Source: Aldehydirespirator sp965116865 | GTDB lineage: Bacteria > Actinomycetota > Acidimicrobiia > Acidimicrobiales > Aldehydirespiratoraceae | Direction of reading: 5' to 3' | DNA: 64,000 bases | Assembly: GCA_965116865.1 (NCBI GenBank) | Contig: OZ220727.1 | Span: forward strand, 3,038,001-3,102,000 | Shown: positions 53,933 through 63,200 of the stretch, piece by piece | How positions within the stretch are numbered: the stretch's first letter is position 1 | Layout of the letters: each line of letters starts with the position of its first letter | The notes under the pieces: model-generated | What the model was told of the DNA's origin: nothing | Databases searched by the model: none | Seen by the model: the letters and a program-made list of their open reading frames with translations, nothing else | Translations under genes and position numbers: made by a program

Positions 53933-56376
53933 CAGTCGCATGCCTCGCAAGTCTCGGGGTTCTCCAGCGAGCAGGCCACGTCGGCCGCCTCCTTTGCGGT
54001 GGCCGACGCGGCCGCGTCGGCGCCCGAGCCGTTGGTGGTGGTCTGGTTGATGCGCGTCTTGGGCCGCGACCGCAGGTAGTAGGTGGTTTTGAGGCCCTGC
54101 TTCCAGGCGTGCATGTACATCGACGACAGCTTCCCGATGGTCGGCGCCTCCATGAAGAGGTTGAGCGACTGGCTCTGGTCGATGAAGGCGCCGCGGTCGG
54201 CGGCCATCTCGATGAGGGAGCGCTGCGGTATCTCCCAGGCGGTGCGGTAGACGGCCCGCAGGTCCGCCGGCACGCGCTCGATCTGCTGGATCGAGCCCTC
54301 AGACCGCTTCACGTCAGCGATCATCTTGTCGTCCCACAGGCCTCGGGCCTTCAGTTCGGCCACCAAGTACCGGTTGACCTGCAGGAACTCGCCCGACAGG
54401 GTCTCTCGTTTGAACAGGTTCGACACTTGGGGCTCGATGCACTCGTAGCAGCCGGCTATGGCAGCGATGGTGGCGGTCGGGGCGACAGCGACGAGCAGCG
54501 AGTTGCGCAGCCCGTGGACGGTGATGCGCTCGCGCAGCGGCCGCCACCGGTCGGGATGGGACGGCTCGATCCCCCAGAGGTCGAACTGGAGGAGGCCGGC
54601 CGCGGCACGGGTGTCGACGAAGCCGGGATGGGGCCCTTCGGCCTCGGCCAGCGCGGTGGAGGCCCACAGGGCGTTGAAGTAGATCTCCTCGGAGATGAGT
54701 CGGCTGAGGTTGCGGGCCTCGGGGGAGTCGAAGGCAAGGCCCAGCTTGAAGAACACGTCTTGGAGGCCCATGAGGCCGAGGCCCACCGGCCGCCAGCGCT
54801 GGTTGGAGGCCGCCGACTCGGAGGTCGGGTAATAGTTGATGTCGATGACGCGGTCGAGGAAGCCGACCACTAGCCGCACCACCGCGCCGAGCCGGTCGAA
54901 GTCGAAGCGCAGCGGTGCGCCGCCGGTCCTCGACCGCTGGACGAAGGCGCCGAGGTTGACCGACCCGAGGTTGCACACCGCGGTCTCCTCCGCGCCGGTC
55001 ACTTCGACGATCTCGGTGCACAGGTTGGAGAGATGCACGACGCGGCCGCGGTCGTTGGTGTCGCCGCCGGTCCCGGGACCGGTCTGGTTGCACTTGGCGT
55101 TGGAGGCGTCCTTGAACGTCATCCAGCCGTTGCCGGTCTCGGCCAGGGTCCGCATCATACGGGTGTAGAGCCGGCGGGCCGGGATCTGCGCCTCGTAACG
55201 CCCGTCGGCCTCGGCTTGCTCGTAGATGGCCCGGAACTCCTCGCCGTAGGTGTCGGTGAGCTCGGGCGCCTTCTTGGGGTCGAACAGGCTCCACTGCCAG
55301 TCCTTCTCGACGCGCTCCATGAACAGGTCGGGCACCCAGTTGGCGAGGTTGATGTTGTGGGTGCGGCGGGCGTGGTCGCCGGTGTTGTCGCGCAGCTCGA
55401 GGAACTGTTCAACGTCGGCATGCCAGGTCTCGAGGTAGACGCAGGCCGCGCCCTTGCGCCTTCCTCCCTGGTTGACGGCGGCCACCGACGAGTCGAGGGT
55501 TTTGAGCCACGGCACGATGCCGTTGGACAGGCCGTTGGTGCCCCGGATCAGCGATCCCTTGGAGCGGACCCGATGCCAGCCGACCCCGATGCCGCCCGCG
55601 TACTTCGAGAGGCGGGCGATGTCGGTGTAGCGCTGGTAGATGCCTTCCAGCGAGTCGGCGGGCGAGTCGAGCAGGTAGCAACTCGACATCTGCGGATGCA
55701 CGGTGCCCGAGTTGAACAGGGTCGGGCTCGACGGGAGGTAGGCCAGCGACGAGATCAGGTCGTAGAACGCGACCGCCTCCTCGGGGCTGGTGCTCAGCCC
55801 GCACGCCACCCGCAGCATGAAGTACTGCGGGGTTTCGATCACCAGCCGGGTGTCCGGGTGGCGCAGCAGGTAGCGGTCGTACACGGTGCGCAGCCCGAAG
55901 AACTCGAAGTTGCGGTCGCGGCCAGAGTCGACGGCGGCGTTCAGCGCCGGGGAGTGGGCCCGCACGAACTCGGCGGTGCTGTCGCCGATGAGGTTGAGCC
56001 GGTGCCCGGTCTCCATGGCCTCGGAGAACCATGGGATGTTCTGGTTGCGGACCTCCTTGTCGATGTAGGTGGCCAGCATGCGGGCCGCGAGCTTGGAGTA
56101 GTTGGGTTCCTCCACGATGAGCCCGGCCGCGGTGCGGATGCTGAGCTCGTCGAGCTCGCGGGTGGTGGCCCCGTCGGCGAGGGCGGCGATCGTGCGGGTG
56201 CTGACCGTAAGCGGATCGACGCCTAGCAGGCCCTCGGCCGCCTGCGCCACAGCGTTGACGATCTTGTTCACGTCGACCGGCTCGACGCTGCCGTTGCGCT
56301 TGCGCACCCGCATGGTGGTAGGCGCGGCCGCTGCCGGTGTCGGCTCCGCGACGGTGGTCAGCCTGTCCTGGGTCAT
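53932..56376 (-). CDS. nrdA: Ribonucleoside-diphosphate reductase, alpha (catalytic) subunit
   Basis: This subunit reduces ribonucleotides to deoxyribonucleotides. It has 814 residues from the ATG at 56376; a GTG six bases upstream is better spaced from AGGAGG (9 nt) and is an alternative. An N-terminal ATP-cone (MRVRKRNGSVEPVDVNKIVN, about 20-105) predicts dATP feedback control. Active-site cysteines are in MSSCYLLDSPADSLEGIYQR and CNLGSVNLGAF, and NLCTEIVEVTG is the substrate loop. The C-terminal CSLENPETCEACD provides the redox cysteines that accept thioredoxin electrons. PTATIAAIAGCYECIEPQVS is typical. It is complete, with no intein. It is driven by a promoter at 56470-56499. Confidence 0.96.
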   Translation of the reverse strand: MTQDRLTTVAEPTPAAAAPTTMRVRKRNGSVEPVDVNKIVNAVAQAAEGLLGVDPLTVSTRTIAALADGATTRELDELSIRTAAGLIVEEPNYSKLAARMLATYIDKEVRNQNIPWFSEAMETGHRLNLIGDSTAEFVRAHSPALNAAVDSGRDRNFEFFGLRTVYDRYLLRHPDTRLVIETPQYFMLRVACGLSTSPEEAVAFYDLISSLAYLPSSPTLFNSGTVHPQMSSCYLLDSPADSLEGIYQRYTDIARLSKYAGGIGVGWHRVRSKGSLIRGTNGLSNGIVPWLKTLDSSVAAVNQGGRRKGAACVYLETWHADVEQFLELRDNTGDHARRTHNINLANWVPDLFMERVEKDWQWSLFDPKKAPELTDTYGEEFRAIYEQAEADGRYEAQIPARRLYTRMMRTLAETGNGWMTFKDASNAKCNQTGPGTGGDTNDRGRVVHLSNLCTEIVEVTGAEETAVCNLGSVNLGAFVQRSRTGGAPLRFDFDRLGAVVRLVVGFLDRVIDINYYPTSESAASNQRWRPVGLGLMGLQDVFFKLGLAFDSPEARNLSRLISEEIYFNALWASTALAEAEGPHPGFVDTRAAAGLLQFDLWGIEPSHPDRWRPLRERITVHGLRNSLLVAVAPTATIAAIAGCYECIEPQVSNLFKRETLSGEFLQVNRYLVAELKARGLWDDKMIADVKRSEGSIQQIERVPADLRAVYRTAWEIPQRSLIEMAADRGAFIDQSQSLNLFMEAPTIGKLSSMYMHAWKQGLKTTYYLRSRPKTRINQTTTNGSGADAAASATAKEAADVACSLENPETCEACD

Positions 56377-56469
56377 CGTCACGTCGGTACGCCTCCTCTT
56401 GCCTTTGACCAGCGGTCGCCCCGCCAGTTGCGGGCCCCGACCGAGCCCGGCCACAACTGCGAAGCTTGA

Positions 56470-56499
56470 ATTACAGCATCGTAACTACACAAGTGTCAA
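56470..56499 (-). promoter_or_regulatory. nrdAB promoter
   Basis: On the minus strand, TTGACA (56494-56499), an 18-bp spacer and TGTAAT (56470-56475) make a strong promoter about 90 nt before nrdA. The palindrome ACACTTGTGT overlaps the -35 edge and spacer and could be an operator. It does not match the NrdR box well. Confidence 0.65.
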
Positions 56500-56856
56500 A
56501 TTGCGCGCCTGCTGCCCGGCGCCGGGCCTGCAGCGGGTCCGGCGCCGCGTCGCCCGGCCGCCCCGCGGCTGCTGCTCGGCGCTGCAGTGCGCGCATCCCG
56601 CGCCGTGGCGCCTGCGTCACCGTCGAGCGCCCTCTGAGGCTCCCCGCGATCGCTGCGGCCGACGCTCTCGACAAGGTCGTCCGGAAGATCAACCTGGTGG
56701 AGGACGCTCGCCGGGCCGCGGTCCCGCTCGACGCCGTGCCCATCCGCGGGGAGACGTCCGACTGTGTCGACGGAGCGAGACCGATGCCGTGGGCTGGACT
56801 CAGTTCTCACTGCTGTTGTTGAGCCCGTGGGAGGGGCAGGATAGCCTGCCGCGCTA
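56500..56856. other. Intergenic region between nrdA and the TMTC-like gene
   Basis: Apart from the nrd promoter at its left edge and a -10-like TAGCCT (56842-56847) at its right, nothing was recognised. A plus-strand open frame across it ends in AAADALDKVVRKINLVEDAR, but it begins in low-complexity Arg/Ala sequence and matches no family I know. Confidence 0.5.
56842..56847 (+). promoter_or_regulatory. Leaderless-type -10 element of the TMTC-like gene
   Basis: TAGCCT lies 9 nt before the GTG start. There is no ribosome-binding site in that gap. Confidence 0.4.
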
Positions 56857-59478
56857 GTGCTGACGACCGAGGCCGAGACGGGAACCGAAGGGTCTGCCGA
56901 GGAGATCGAAGGGTCTGCCGAGGAGATCGAAGGGTCTGCCGAGGAGATCGAAGGGTCTGCCGAGGAGATCGAAGGGTCTGCCGAGGAGTCCGAAAAGTCC
57001 CGTCGGAGGCTCCCGCGTTGGACGCGCCCGAGTTGGCTGCATCCGGGCAGCCGGGCGGCTGTCGCCGCGGTCGGACTGCTCGCCGTGGTGGTGTTCATAC
57101 CGGCGTTCAATGCAGCCTTCGTGTGGGACGACGTGCTCATCGTCAATCTGTCAGAGTTCGTGACGGGCTTCCGAGACATCTGGTTCAACCCCAGGTTGAT
57201 CGAGTCGGAGGGCCACTACTGGCCGATGGTCTACACCACGTTCTGGGTCGAGCAAATGCTGTGGGGGACCGACCCGGTGGGGTACCACGTTGTCAACGTG
57301 GCGCTCCATGCGGCCAACGCCATGCTCGTGCTGGTCCTGTTGCGTCGTCTGGGGGCGCCCGGCGCCTGGGTCGCGGCGGCGATCTTCGCGGTGCATCCGA
57401 CGCACGTCGACTCGGTGGCGTGGGCCATCGAGCGCAAGGACGTGCTCTCGGCGCTGTTCTACCTGCTGGCGGCGCTGGCCTATCTGAGCTGGGACGAGCG
57501 CACAAGAGAGGCCAGCTCAAGCGTCGGGACCCGAGGCGCGTCCAGGCACCGTCGGCGGGCCGCGCGTCGCCGGCGGTCCACAGGCCGGGACGAGGCTATG
57601 TATGCGGGCTCGTTGGCAGCGTTTGTGCTGGCACTGCTCAGCAAGTCGATCGCGGTGACGTTGCCGGCCACGCTGCTGGTCTACCACTGGTGGCGCGGCG
57701 GCCGGGTCCGGGGCCACGAGTTCGCCCGGTCGGTGCCGTTCTTCGCGGCGGCGGCCGTGATCACCGCGGGCGATCTCGTCTACTACCGCAGCCTCGAGCG
57801 CCTGTCGCTGGACATATCGTTGGCGGAACGGGCCCAAATCGTGGCGCGGGCGTTCTGGCACTATGCGCAGCAGCTGCTGTGGCCGGCCGACCTGCTGCCG
57901 ATCTATCCCCGCTGGGAAATCGACGGCGGCGACGTGCTCGGCTGGGCGCTGTTCGTGCTCGGCGCCGGTGTCGTCGTGGGCCTGTGGACGCTGCGCGGCC
58001 GTGTCGGGCGGGCGCCGCTGGCCGCTGTGCTGTTCTTCGGCATCACCCTTTCGCCGGTGCTGGGACTGGTGGACTACGGCTACATGCGCACCAGTTACGT
58101 GGCCGACCGGTTCCAGTACCTGGCCGGCATCGGGTTCATCGCGCTGGTGGTGGGCTCGGTCTCGTGGACGGTGTCCAGACTCGAGGCCGGGCACCGGCTC
58201 CGTGCCGTCGGAGTGCTTTCGTTGCTGTGCGCAGCGGCTCTGGTGGCGCTGGGGGTCCTAACCTGGCGGCTGACGCTGAACTACGAGACCCCAGAGAAGT
58301 TCTACACCTACATCGTCACCAAAAACCCCACAGCCAGGGGCGGCGCGTACGTGAACCTCGGCAACGCCTATCGCGGGCAGGGAAGAATCGACGACGCCAT
58401 CGAGGCGTACGAGCAGTCGCTGATCAACGACGCTCCCGACGTGCGGCTCACCCACTACAACCTGGGAACCCTGCACCACAGTGAGGGCGACATCGACCTG
58501 GCAGAGTCGCACTTGAGGCAGTCGCTGGAGGCCGACCCGAACTATACGTCGGCCATCAGTCAACTGTCGAAGCTGCTGGCTTCCCGCCAGGAGTTCGACG
58601 AAGCCGAGAAACTGGCTCTGAAGGCGTTGAGCCTGAGCCCTCGGAAAGCTCAGGTCCTGCTGAACGCCTCCGATCTGTACGAGAGGATCGGCGACATCGA
58701 GCAGGCTGAGAAGTACTTGGTCCAGGCCCTGGATCGGCGTCCCGACGACGTGAACTGGCTGTCCAACTACGGGCTGTTCCTGTACAGGCACGGACGCGAG
58801 GCCGACGCGGAGCCAGTCCTGCGGCGGGCGCTCGAAGCCGAACCCGGCCTGGAGGGTGTGGCGCAGTCGCTGGCAGCACTGATGCTCCGCCAAGGCCGCG
58901 ACGACGAGGCGGCCCGCCTCGTCGAGGAGGGCTACATCGAGTCGCTGGAGCTGGCGGCCGCCAGCTCCGACGTGGATCGCGGCAACGACCTGTTGGAGGA
59001 GCGACGGTTCGACGAGGCCGTGGAGGCCTATGAGGCGGCCCTGACAGCAAACTCCGACAATGTGGCCGCCCACGTCCAGCTGGGGGTGGCGTTAGAGAAC
59101 CTCGGCCGGGGCGAAGACGCTCTGGAGAGTTACCGGGACGCCTACGACATCGATGACGAGGACATCAGCGCCGTCTACTTCCGCGCGCTGCTGCTGGCCC
59201 GGATGGAACGCAACGACGAGGCGCTGGTACTGTTCGACGAGGCGGCGGAGCTGTTCGACCAGGGCAAGGTGCCGCCCGCCTCAGACGGGGCCGAGCTTCC
59301 CGATCTCGCCGACGTGCATCTCAACCGGGCGGTCGTGTTCGTCGGCCTCGACCGGCTCGACGAGGCTCTCGCCGACACCGAGCGTGCCCTGGAGCTGGAT
59401 CCCGACCTGGAGCTGGCAGGCGTGAACCGGGAGCAGATCCTGGGCATGATCTCTCAGCGAGACCGGCCAGACGGATGA
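56857..59478 (+). CDS. TMTC-like multi-spanning membrane protein with TPR domain (probable GT-C glycosyltransferase)
   Basis: The protein has 873 residues. The cytosolic N-terminus has five copies of EGSAEEI. About ten membrane segments follow (66-490). The first outer loop carries FVWDDVLIVNLSEF with an acidic pair in the place of the catalytic acid of GT-C enzymes. HPTHVDSVAWAIERKDVLSA with LFYLLAALAYLSW is the signature block of TMTC-type proteins. An Arg-rich insert lies near 225-240. From about 500 to 870 there are roughly ten tetratricopeptide repeats (AYVNLGNAYRGQGRIDDAIE and others). Animal TMTC1-4 O-mannosylate cadherins; here the next gene makes the expected lipid-mannose donor, so protein O-mannosylation is a reasonable inference. 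A general TPR scaffold role cannot be excluded. GTG start. Confidence 0.82.
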   Translation: MLTTEAETGTEGSAEEIEGSAEEIEGSAEEIEGSAEEIEGSAEESEKSRRRLPRWTRPSWLHPGSRAAVAAVGLLAVVVFIPAFNAAFVWDDVLIVNLSEFVTGFRDIWFNPRLIESEGHYWPMVYTTFWVEQMLWGTDPVGYHVVNVALHAANAMLVLVLLRRLGAPGAWVAAAIFAVHPTHVDSVAWAIERKDVLSALFYLLAALAYLSWDERTREASSSVGTRGASRHRRRAARRRRSTGRDEAMYAGSLAAFVLALLSKSIAVTLPATLLVYHWWRGGRVRGHEFARSVPFFAAAAVITAGDLVYYRSLERLSLDISLAERAQIVARAFWHYAQQLLWPADLLPIYPRWEIDGGDVLGWALFVLGAGVVVGLWTLRGRVGRAPLAAVLFFGITLSPVLGLVDYGYMRTSYVADRFQYLAGIGFIALVVGSVSWTVSRLEAGHRLRAVGVLSLLCAAALVALGVLTWRLTLNYETPEKFYTYIVTKNPTARGGAYVNLGNAYRGQGRIDDAIEAYEQSLINDAPDVRLTHYNLGTLHHSEGDIDLAESHLRQSLEADPNYTSAISQLSKLLASRQEFDEAEKLALKALSLSPRKAQVLLNASDLYERIGDIEQAEKYLVQALDRRPDDVNWLSNYGLFLYRHGREADAEPVLRRALEAEPGLEGVAQSLAALMLRQGRDDEAARLVEEGYIESLELAAASSDVDRGNDLLEERRFDEAVEAYEAALTANSDNVAAHVQLGVALENLGRGEDALESYRDAYDIDDEDISAVYFRALLLARMERNDEALVLFDEAAELFDQGKVPPASDGAELPDLADVHLNRAVVFVGLDRLDEALADTERALELDPDLELAGVNREQILGMISQRDRPDG
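56887..56991 (+). repeat. 21-bp tandem repeat, five copies, in the TMTC-like gene
   Basis: GAAGGGTCTGCCGAGGAGAT plus C is repeated head to tail, encoding EGSAEEI. The first four units are identical and the fifth ends GGAGTCC. Confidence 0.95.
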
Positions 59479-60212
59479 GTACGCCGCGATCCGGCCGGCC
59501 GGCGGTGTCGGTGGTGGTTCCGACGCTGCGGGAGGCGCAGAACATCGCCTCGCTCGTCGAGCAGGTAGCGCGGGCCATGGAGCCCACTGCGCTCGACTGG
59601 GAGATGGTCGTGGTGGACGACGACTCGCGCGACGGCATCGAGCAGTCGGTGGCGGTGCTGGCCGAGACGTTGCCGGTCCGCCTGCTGGTTCGCGCCGGGC
59701 AGCCTCGGAGCCTGTCGCTGGCGGTGATCACGGGAATCGAGCAGTGCCGCTCCGACACCGTCGTCGTGATGGACGCCGACCTGTCCCATCCGCCTGCGGC
59801 CATCCCGCCGATGCTGGCCGCGCTGGACTCCGACGGTATCGACATGGTGGTGGGCAGCCGCTACACCGCCGGCGGCGAGATCGACGTCGACTGGGGATGG
59901 CACCGGCGCCTCGTATCGCGGGCCGGCACCCTGCTGACCCGGCCGCTGACGGCGTGCGCCGATCCGCTGTCGGGGTTCTTCGCGCTGGATCGTCGAGCCG
60001 TCGGCGACCTCGCGCAGCTGAGGCCGGTCGGCTTCAAGATCGGGCTCGAGTTGATGGCGCGCGGCCGGCTGCGCGTCGCTGAGGTCCCCATCAAGTTCCA
60101 GGACCGCGGTCGGGGCAAGAGCAAGTTCAACCTCAAGGAGCAGGCCAGGTACCTGCACCACCTGTCGCGGCTCTACGGGCATGCCCTGATGCGCCTCCTT
60201 GTCCGTCGCTGA
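59475..60212 (+). CDS. Polyprenyl-phosphate mannose synthase (Dpm1-like GT2)
   Basis: This family 2 glycosyltransferase transfers mannose from GDP-mannose to a polyprenyl phosphate at the inner membrane face. It has 245 residues. VSVVVPTLREAQNI, VVVDDDSRDG and the metal-binding VVMDADLSHPP (about 98) are the GT2/DPM1 core. GSRYTAGG, GFFALDRR, GLELMARG and VPIKFQDRGRGKSKFNLKEQ are hallmark DPM motifs. It has no C-terminal membrane domain, so it should be peripheral. The ATGA start overlaps the TMTC-like gene stop, implying coupled expression and one pathway. The sugar specificity (mannose versus glucose) is inferred from the family. Confidence 0.9.
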   Translation: MSTPRSGRPAVSVVVPTLREAQNIASLVEQVARAMEPTALDWEMVVVDDDSRDGIEQSVAVLAETLPVRLLVRAGQPRSLSLAVITGIEQCRSDTVVVMDADLSHPPAAIPPMLAALDSDGIDMVVGSRYTAGGEIDVDWGWHRRLVSRAGTLLTRPLTACADPLSGFFALDRRAVGDLAQLRPVGFKIGLELMARGRLRVAEVPIKFQDRGRGKSKFNLKEQARYLHHLSRLYGHALMRLLVRR

Positions 60213-60263
60213 GGGCCCGTCGGCAGGGACCGGCTTGGGCCGGCAGCGGAGGCGCCGGCCCGG

Positions 60264-63200
60264 TCAGCGTCGGCGGATACGGTCGCCGGGTTGGCGCGGC
60301 ACGGTCGAGCCGGGGGCTAGATCGCAACGGGCCGGCTGGCCGTCGATGGTCACGTCGTGGCTGACGAAGCCCGCCGGCCAGCGGCTCGTCGCGTTCGGCC
60401 CAGGTGCTCGGGCGGTGTCGCTTGGATGGAGTGCGCCGACCTGCAGGTCGGCGGCGAGCACCTGCTCGGCCACGTAGTCGCGCCATTGCCGCACCCCGGC
60501 GGTCTGCTCGGTCGAGGACAGCGCCAGCGAGACCTGGATGCGGTCGGTCACCATGTAGCCGTCGATGCGCCGGCAGTCCTGGATCACACGCACCGCGTCG
60601 CGGGCCCAGCCCTCGGCCTCCAGCTCTGGCGTGACGGCCGTGTCGAGCACGACCACCGCGTCGCCGCAGGCCAGTCTGGCTGCGGCGACGCCCTCCGGCG
60701 TCTCCACCGACAACTCGAAGCTGCCCGCCTCCAGCACATGGCCGGCGACCGTGGCCGTGCCGTCGTCGTTGTGGTGCCAGTCGCCGGAGCGTGCCGCCCT
60801 GAACACCTCCTGCACGGCTCCTCCCAGCCGCGGCCCCAGCACCGCGCCGTTCGGTCTCAGCACCAGCGAGGCGTGCGCGGCGAGGTCGTCGGTCAACACC
60901 ACCGACTTGACATTGATCTCGTCGGCCAGCAGGTCGGCCAGCGGGGCCAGGTCCTCGGCGCCGTCGCCTGCCACGATGACCCGGGCCAGGGGCAGGCGCA
61001 CCCGCAGTCCGGCGTCCTCCCGCACCCGCAGAGCAGCCGAGGCCGCGTCGCGCAGGCGATCCATACGGGCCACCAGAGCGTCGTCGGCGGGCAGGCCCTC
61101 GGCGTCGGGGTCGGGCCAGTCGGCCAGATGCACCGACGCGTCCCCGGTCAGCCCGCTGTGGATCTCCTCGGCGACCATGGGGAGGAACGGCGCGGCCACC
61201 CTGGTCAGCGTGGTGAGCACCAGGTAGAGCGTGTCGAAGGCGGCCCGGTCGGTGTCGGCGCCGCCCGCGTTCCAGAAGCGGTCCCGTGACCGGCGGATGT
61301 ACCAGTTGTTCAAGGTGTCGATGAAGGCCGCGATCTCGGCCGCGCCGCCGGGCAGGTCGTAGGCGTCCATCCGCTCGGCGACCCGCCGCACCAGCATCCG
61401 GGCCCGGGCCAGCACGTACCGGTCGAGCACGGCGCCGCTGCCGGCGCGCGGCTGGGCGCGGTAGCCTTCGGCGTTGGCGTACATGGTGAAGAACGTGTAG
61501 GCGTTCCAGATCGGCAGCAGGACCTGGCGGGTGACATCGTCGATGCTGTCGTCGTTGATCCGCAGGTCGCCGCCCCGAACGATGTTCGCCGACATGAAGT
61601 ACCAGCGCAGGGCGTCGGCCCCCTGGCGCTCGAAGATGTCGGCGGGCTCGGTGTAGTTGCGCAGCTTCTTGGACAGCTTGGCGCCGTCGGCGGCGAGCAG
61701 GATCCCGTGGCAGATCACGTTGGAGAACGCCGGGCGGTCGAACAGCGCCCCGGCCAGGACGTGCAGCGTGTAGAACCAGCCACGGGTCTGGTTGATGTAC
61801 TCCACGATGAAGTCGGCCGGGAAGCAGTTCTTGAACCGCTCGGCGTTCTCGAAGGGGTAGTGCATCTGCGCGAAGGGCATGGAGCCCGACTCGAACCAGC
61901 AGTCGAGCACCTCGGGCACCCGCCGCATCACCGACCGCCCGCTGGGGTCGTCGGGGTTGGGCCGGGTGAGGGCGTCGATGAAGGGCCGGTGCAGGTCGTC
62001 GGGGCGAACCCCGAAGTCGCGCTCGAGCTCGTCGAGCGAGCCGTACACGTCGATGCGGGGGTAGGCGGGATCGTCGCTGCGCCACACCGGGATGGGCGAC
62101 CCCCAGAACCGGTTGCGGCTGATCGACCAGTCCCGCGCGCCCTCGAGCCACATGCCGAAACGGCCGTCGCGCACATGGCCCGGCACCCAGTTGATCTGCT
62201 GGTTGAGCTCCATCAGCCGGTCCCGGACGGCGGTCACCTGCACGTACCAGCTGTTGATTGCTCGGTAGATGACGGGGGTGTCGGTGCGCCAGCAGTACGG
62301 GTAGTTGTGCTCGTGGCTGTCGTGGCGCACGACGCGGCCCTCGGCCTTGAGGCGGCGGATGATCGACGCGTTGGCTTCGAACACGTTGACGCCGGCCCAG
62401 TCCGACACCGGCTCGGTGAACCGCCCGCGGTCGTCCACGGGCACGGCGTCGCCGATGGCGATGCCGTTGGCCTCGCACACATCTTGGTCTTCGGCGCCGA
62501 AGCCGGGGGCGGAATGGACGATGCCGGTGCCCTCGGCGGTGTCGACGAAGTCGCCGGCCAGCACCCGGAAGGCGTCGGTGCGGTGGGCGAAGAAGTCGAA
62601 CAGCGGGACGTAGCTGCGGCCTGCCAGTTCGGCGCCGCGGACCGTTCCGACGAGACGGGCCTGCGAGAGTTGCGCCTCGTAGGCGGCTGTCCTGTCGGCG
62701 GCCAGTACATAGTGGGCCCCGTCCTGCTCCATCACCGCGTAGGGGATGTCGCTGCCGACGGCCAGCGCCAAGTTCGACGGCAAGGTCCACGGGGTGGTTG
62801 TCCAGGCCAGCATGCGCATCGGCCCGGGATCGCCGGGCTCAGGATCCAGGTCGAAGGCCACGGTGACCGCCGGGTCCTGGCGGGGCCGGGTGGCGTCGTC
62901 GAGGCGGATCTCGAAGTTCGACAGCGGCGTCTCCGCGCCCCACGAGTAGGGCATCACCCGGTAGGCCTCGTACACCAGTCCCTTGCGGTGGAGTTGGGCG
63001 AAGGCCCACATGACCGACTCCATGTAGGGCAGGTCCATGGTTTTGTAGTCGTTGCCGAAGTCCACCCAGCGGGCCTGCCGGGTGACCGTGTCCTCCCACT
63101 CCTGCGTGTAGCGGACAACCGACTGCCGGCACTGCCGGTTGAACTCGGCGATGCCGAGAGACTCCACCGCGGCCCGGCCTGACACTCCCAGCTCGCGCTC

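Noticed and set aside
56466..56822. Plus-strand 118-codon gene between nrdA and the TMTC-like gene
   Set aside because: It starts inside the nrdA promoter, is Arg/Ala low complexity in its first half and matches no family I know.
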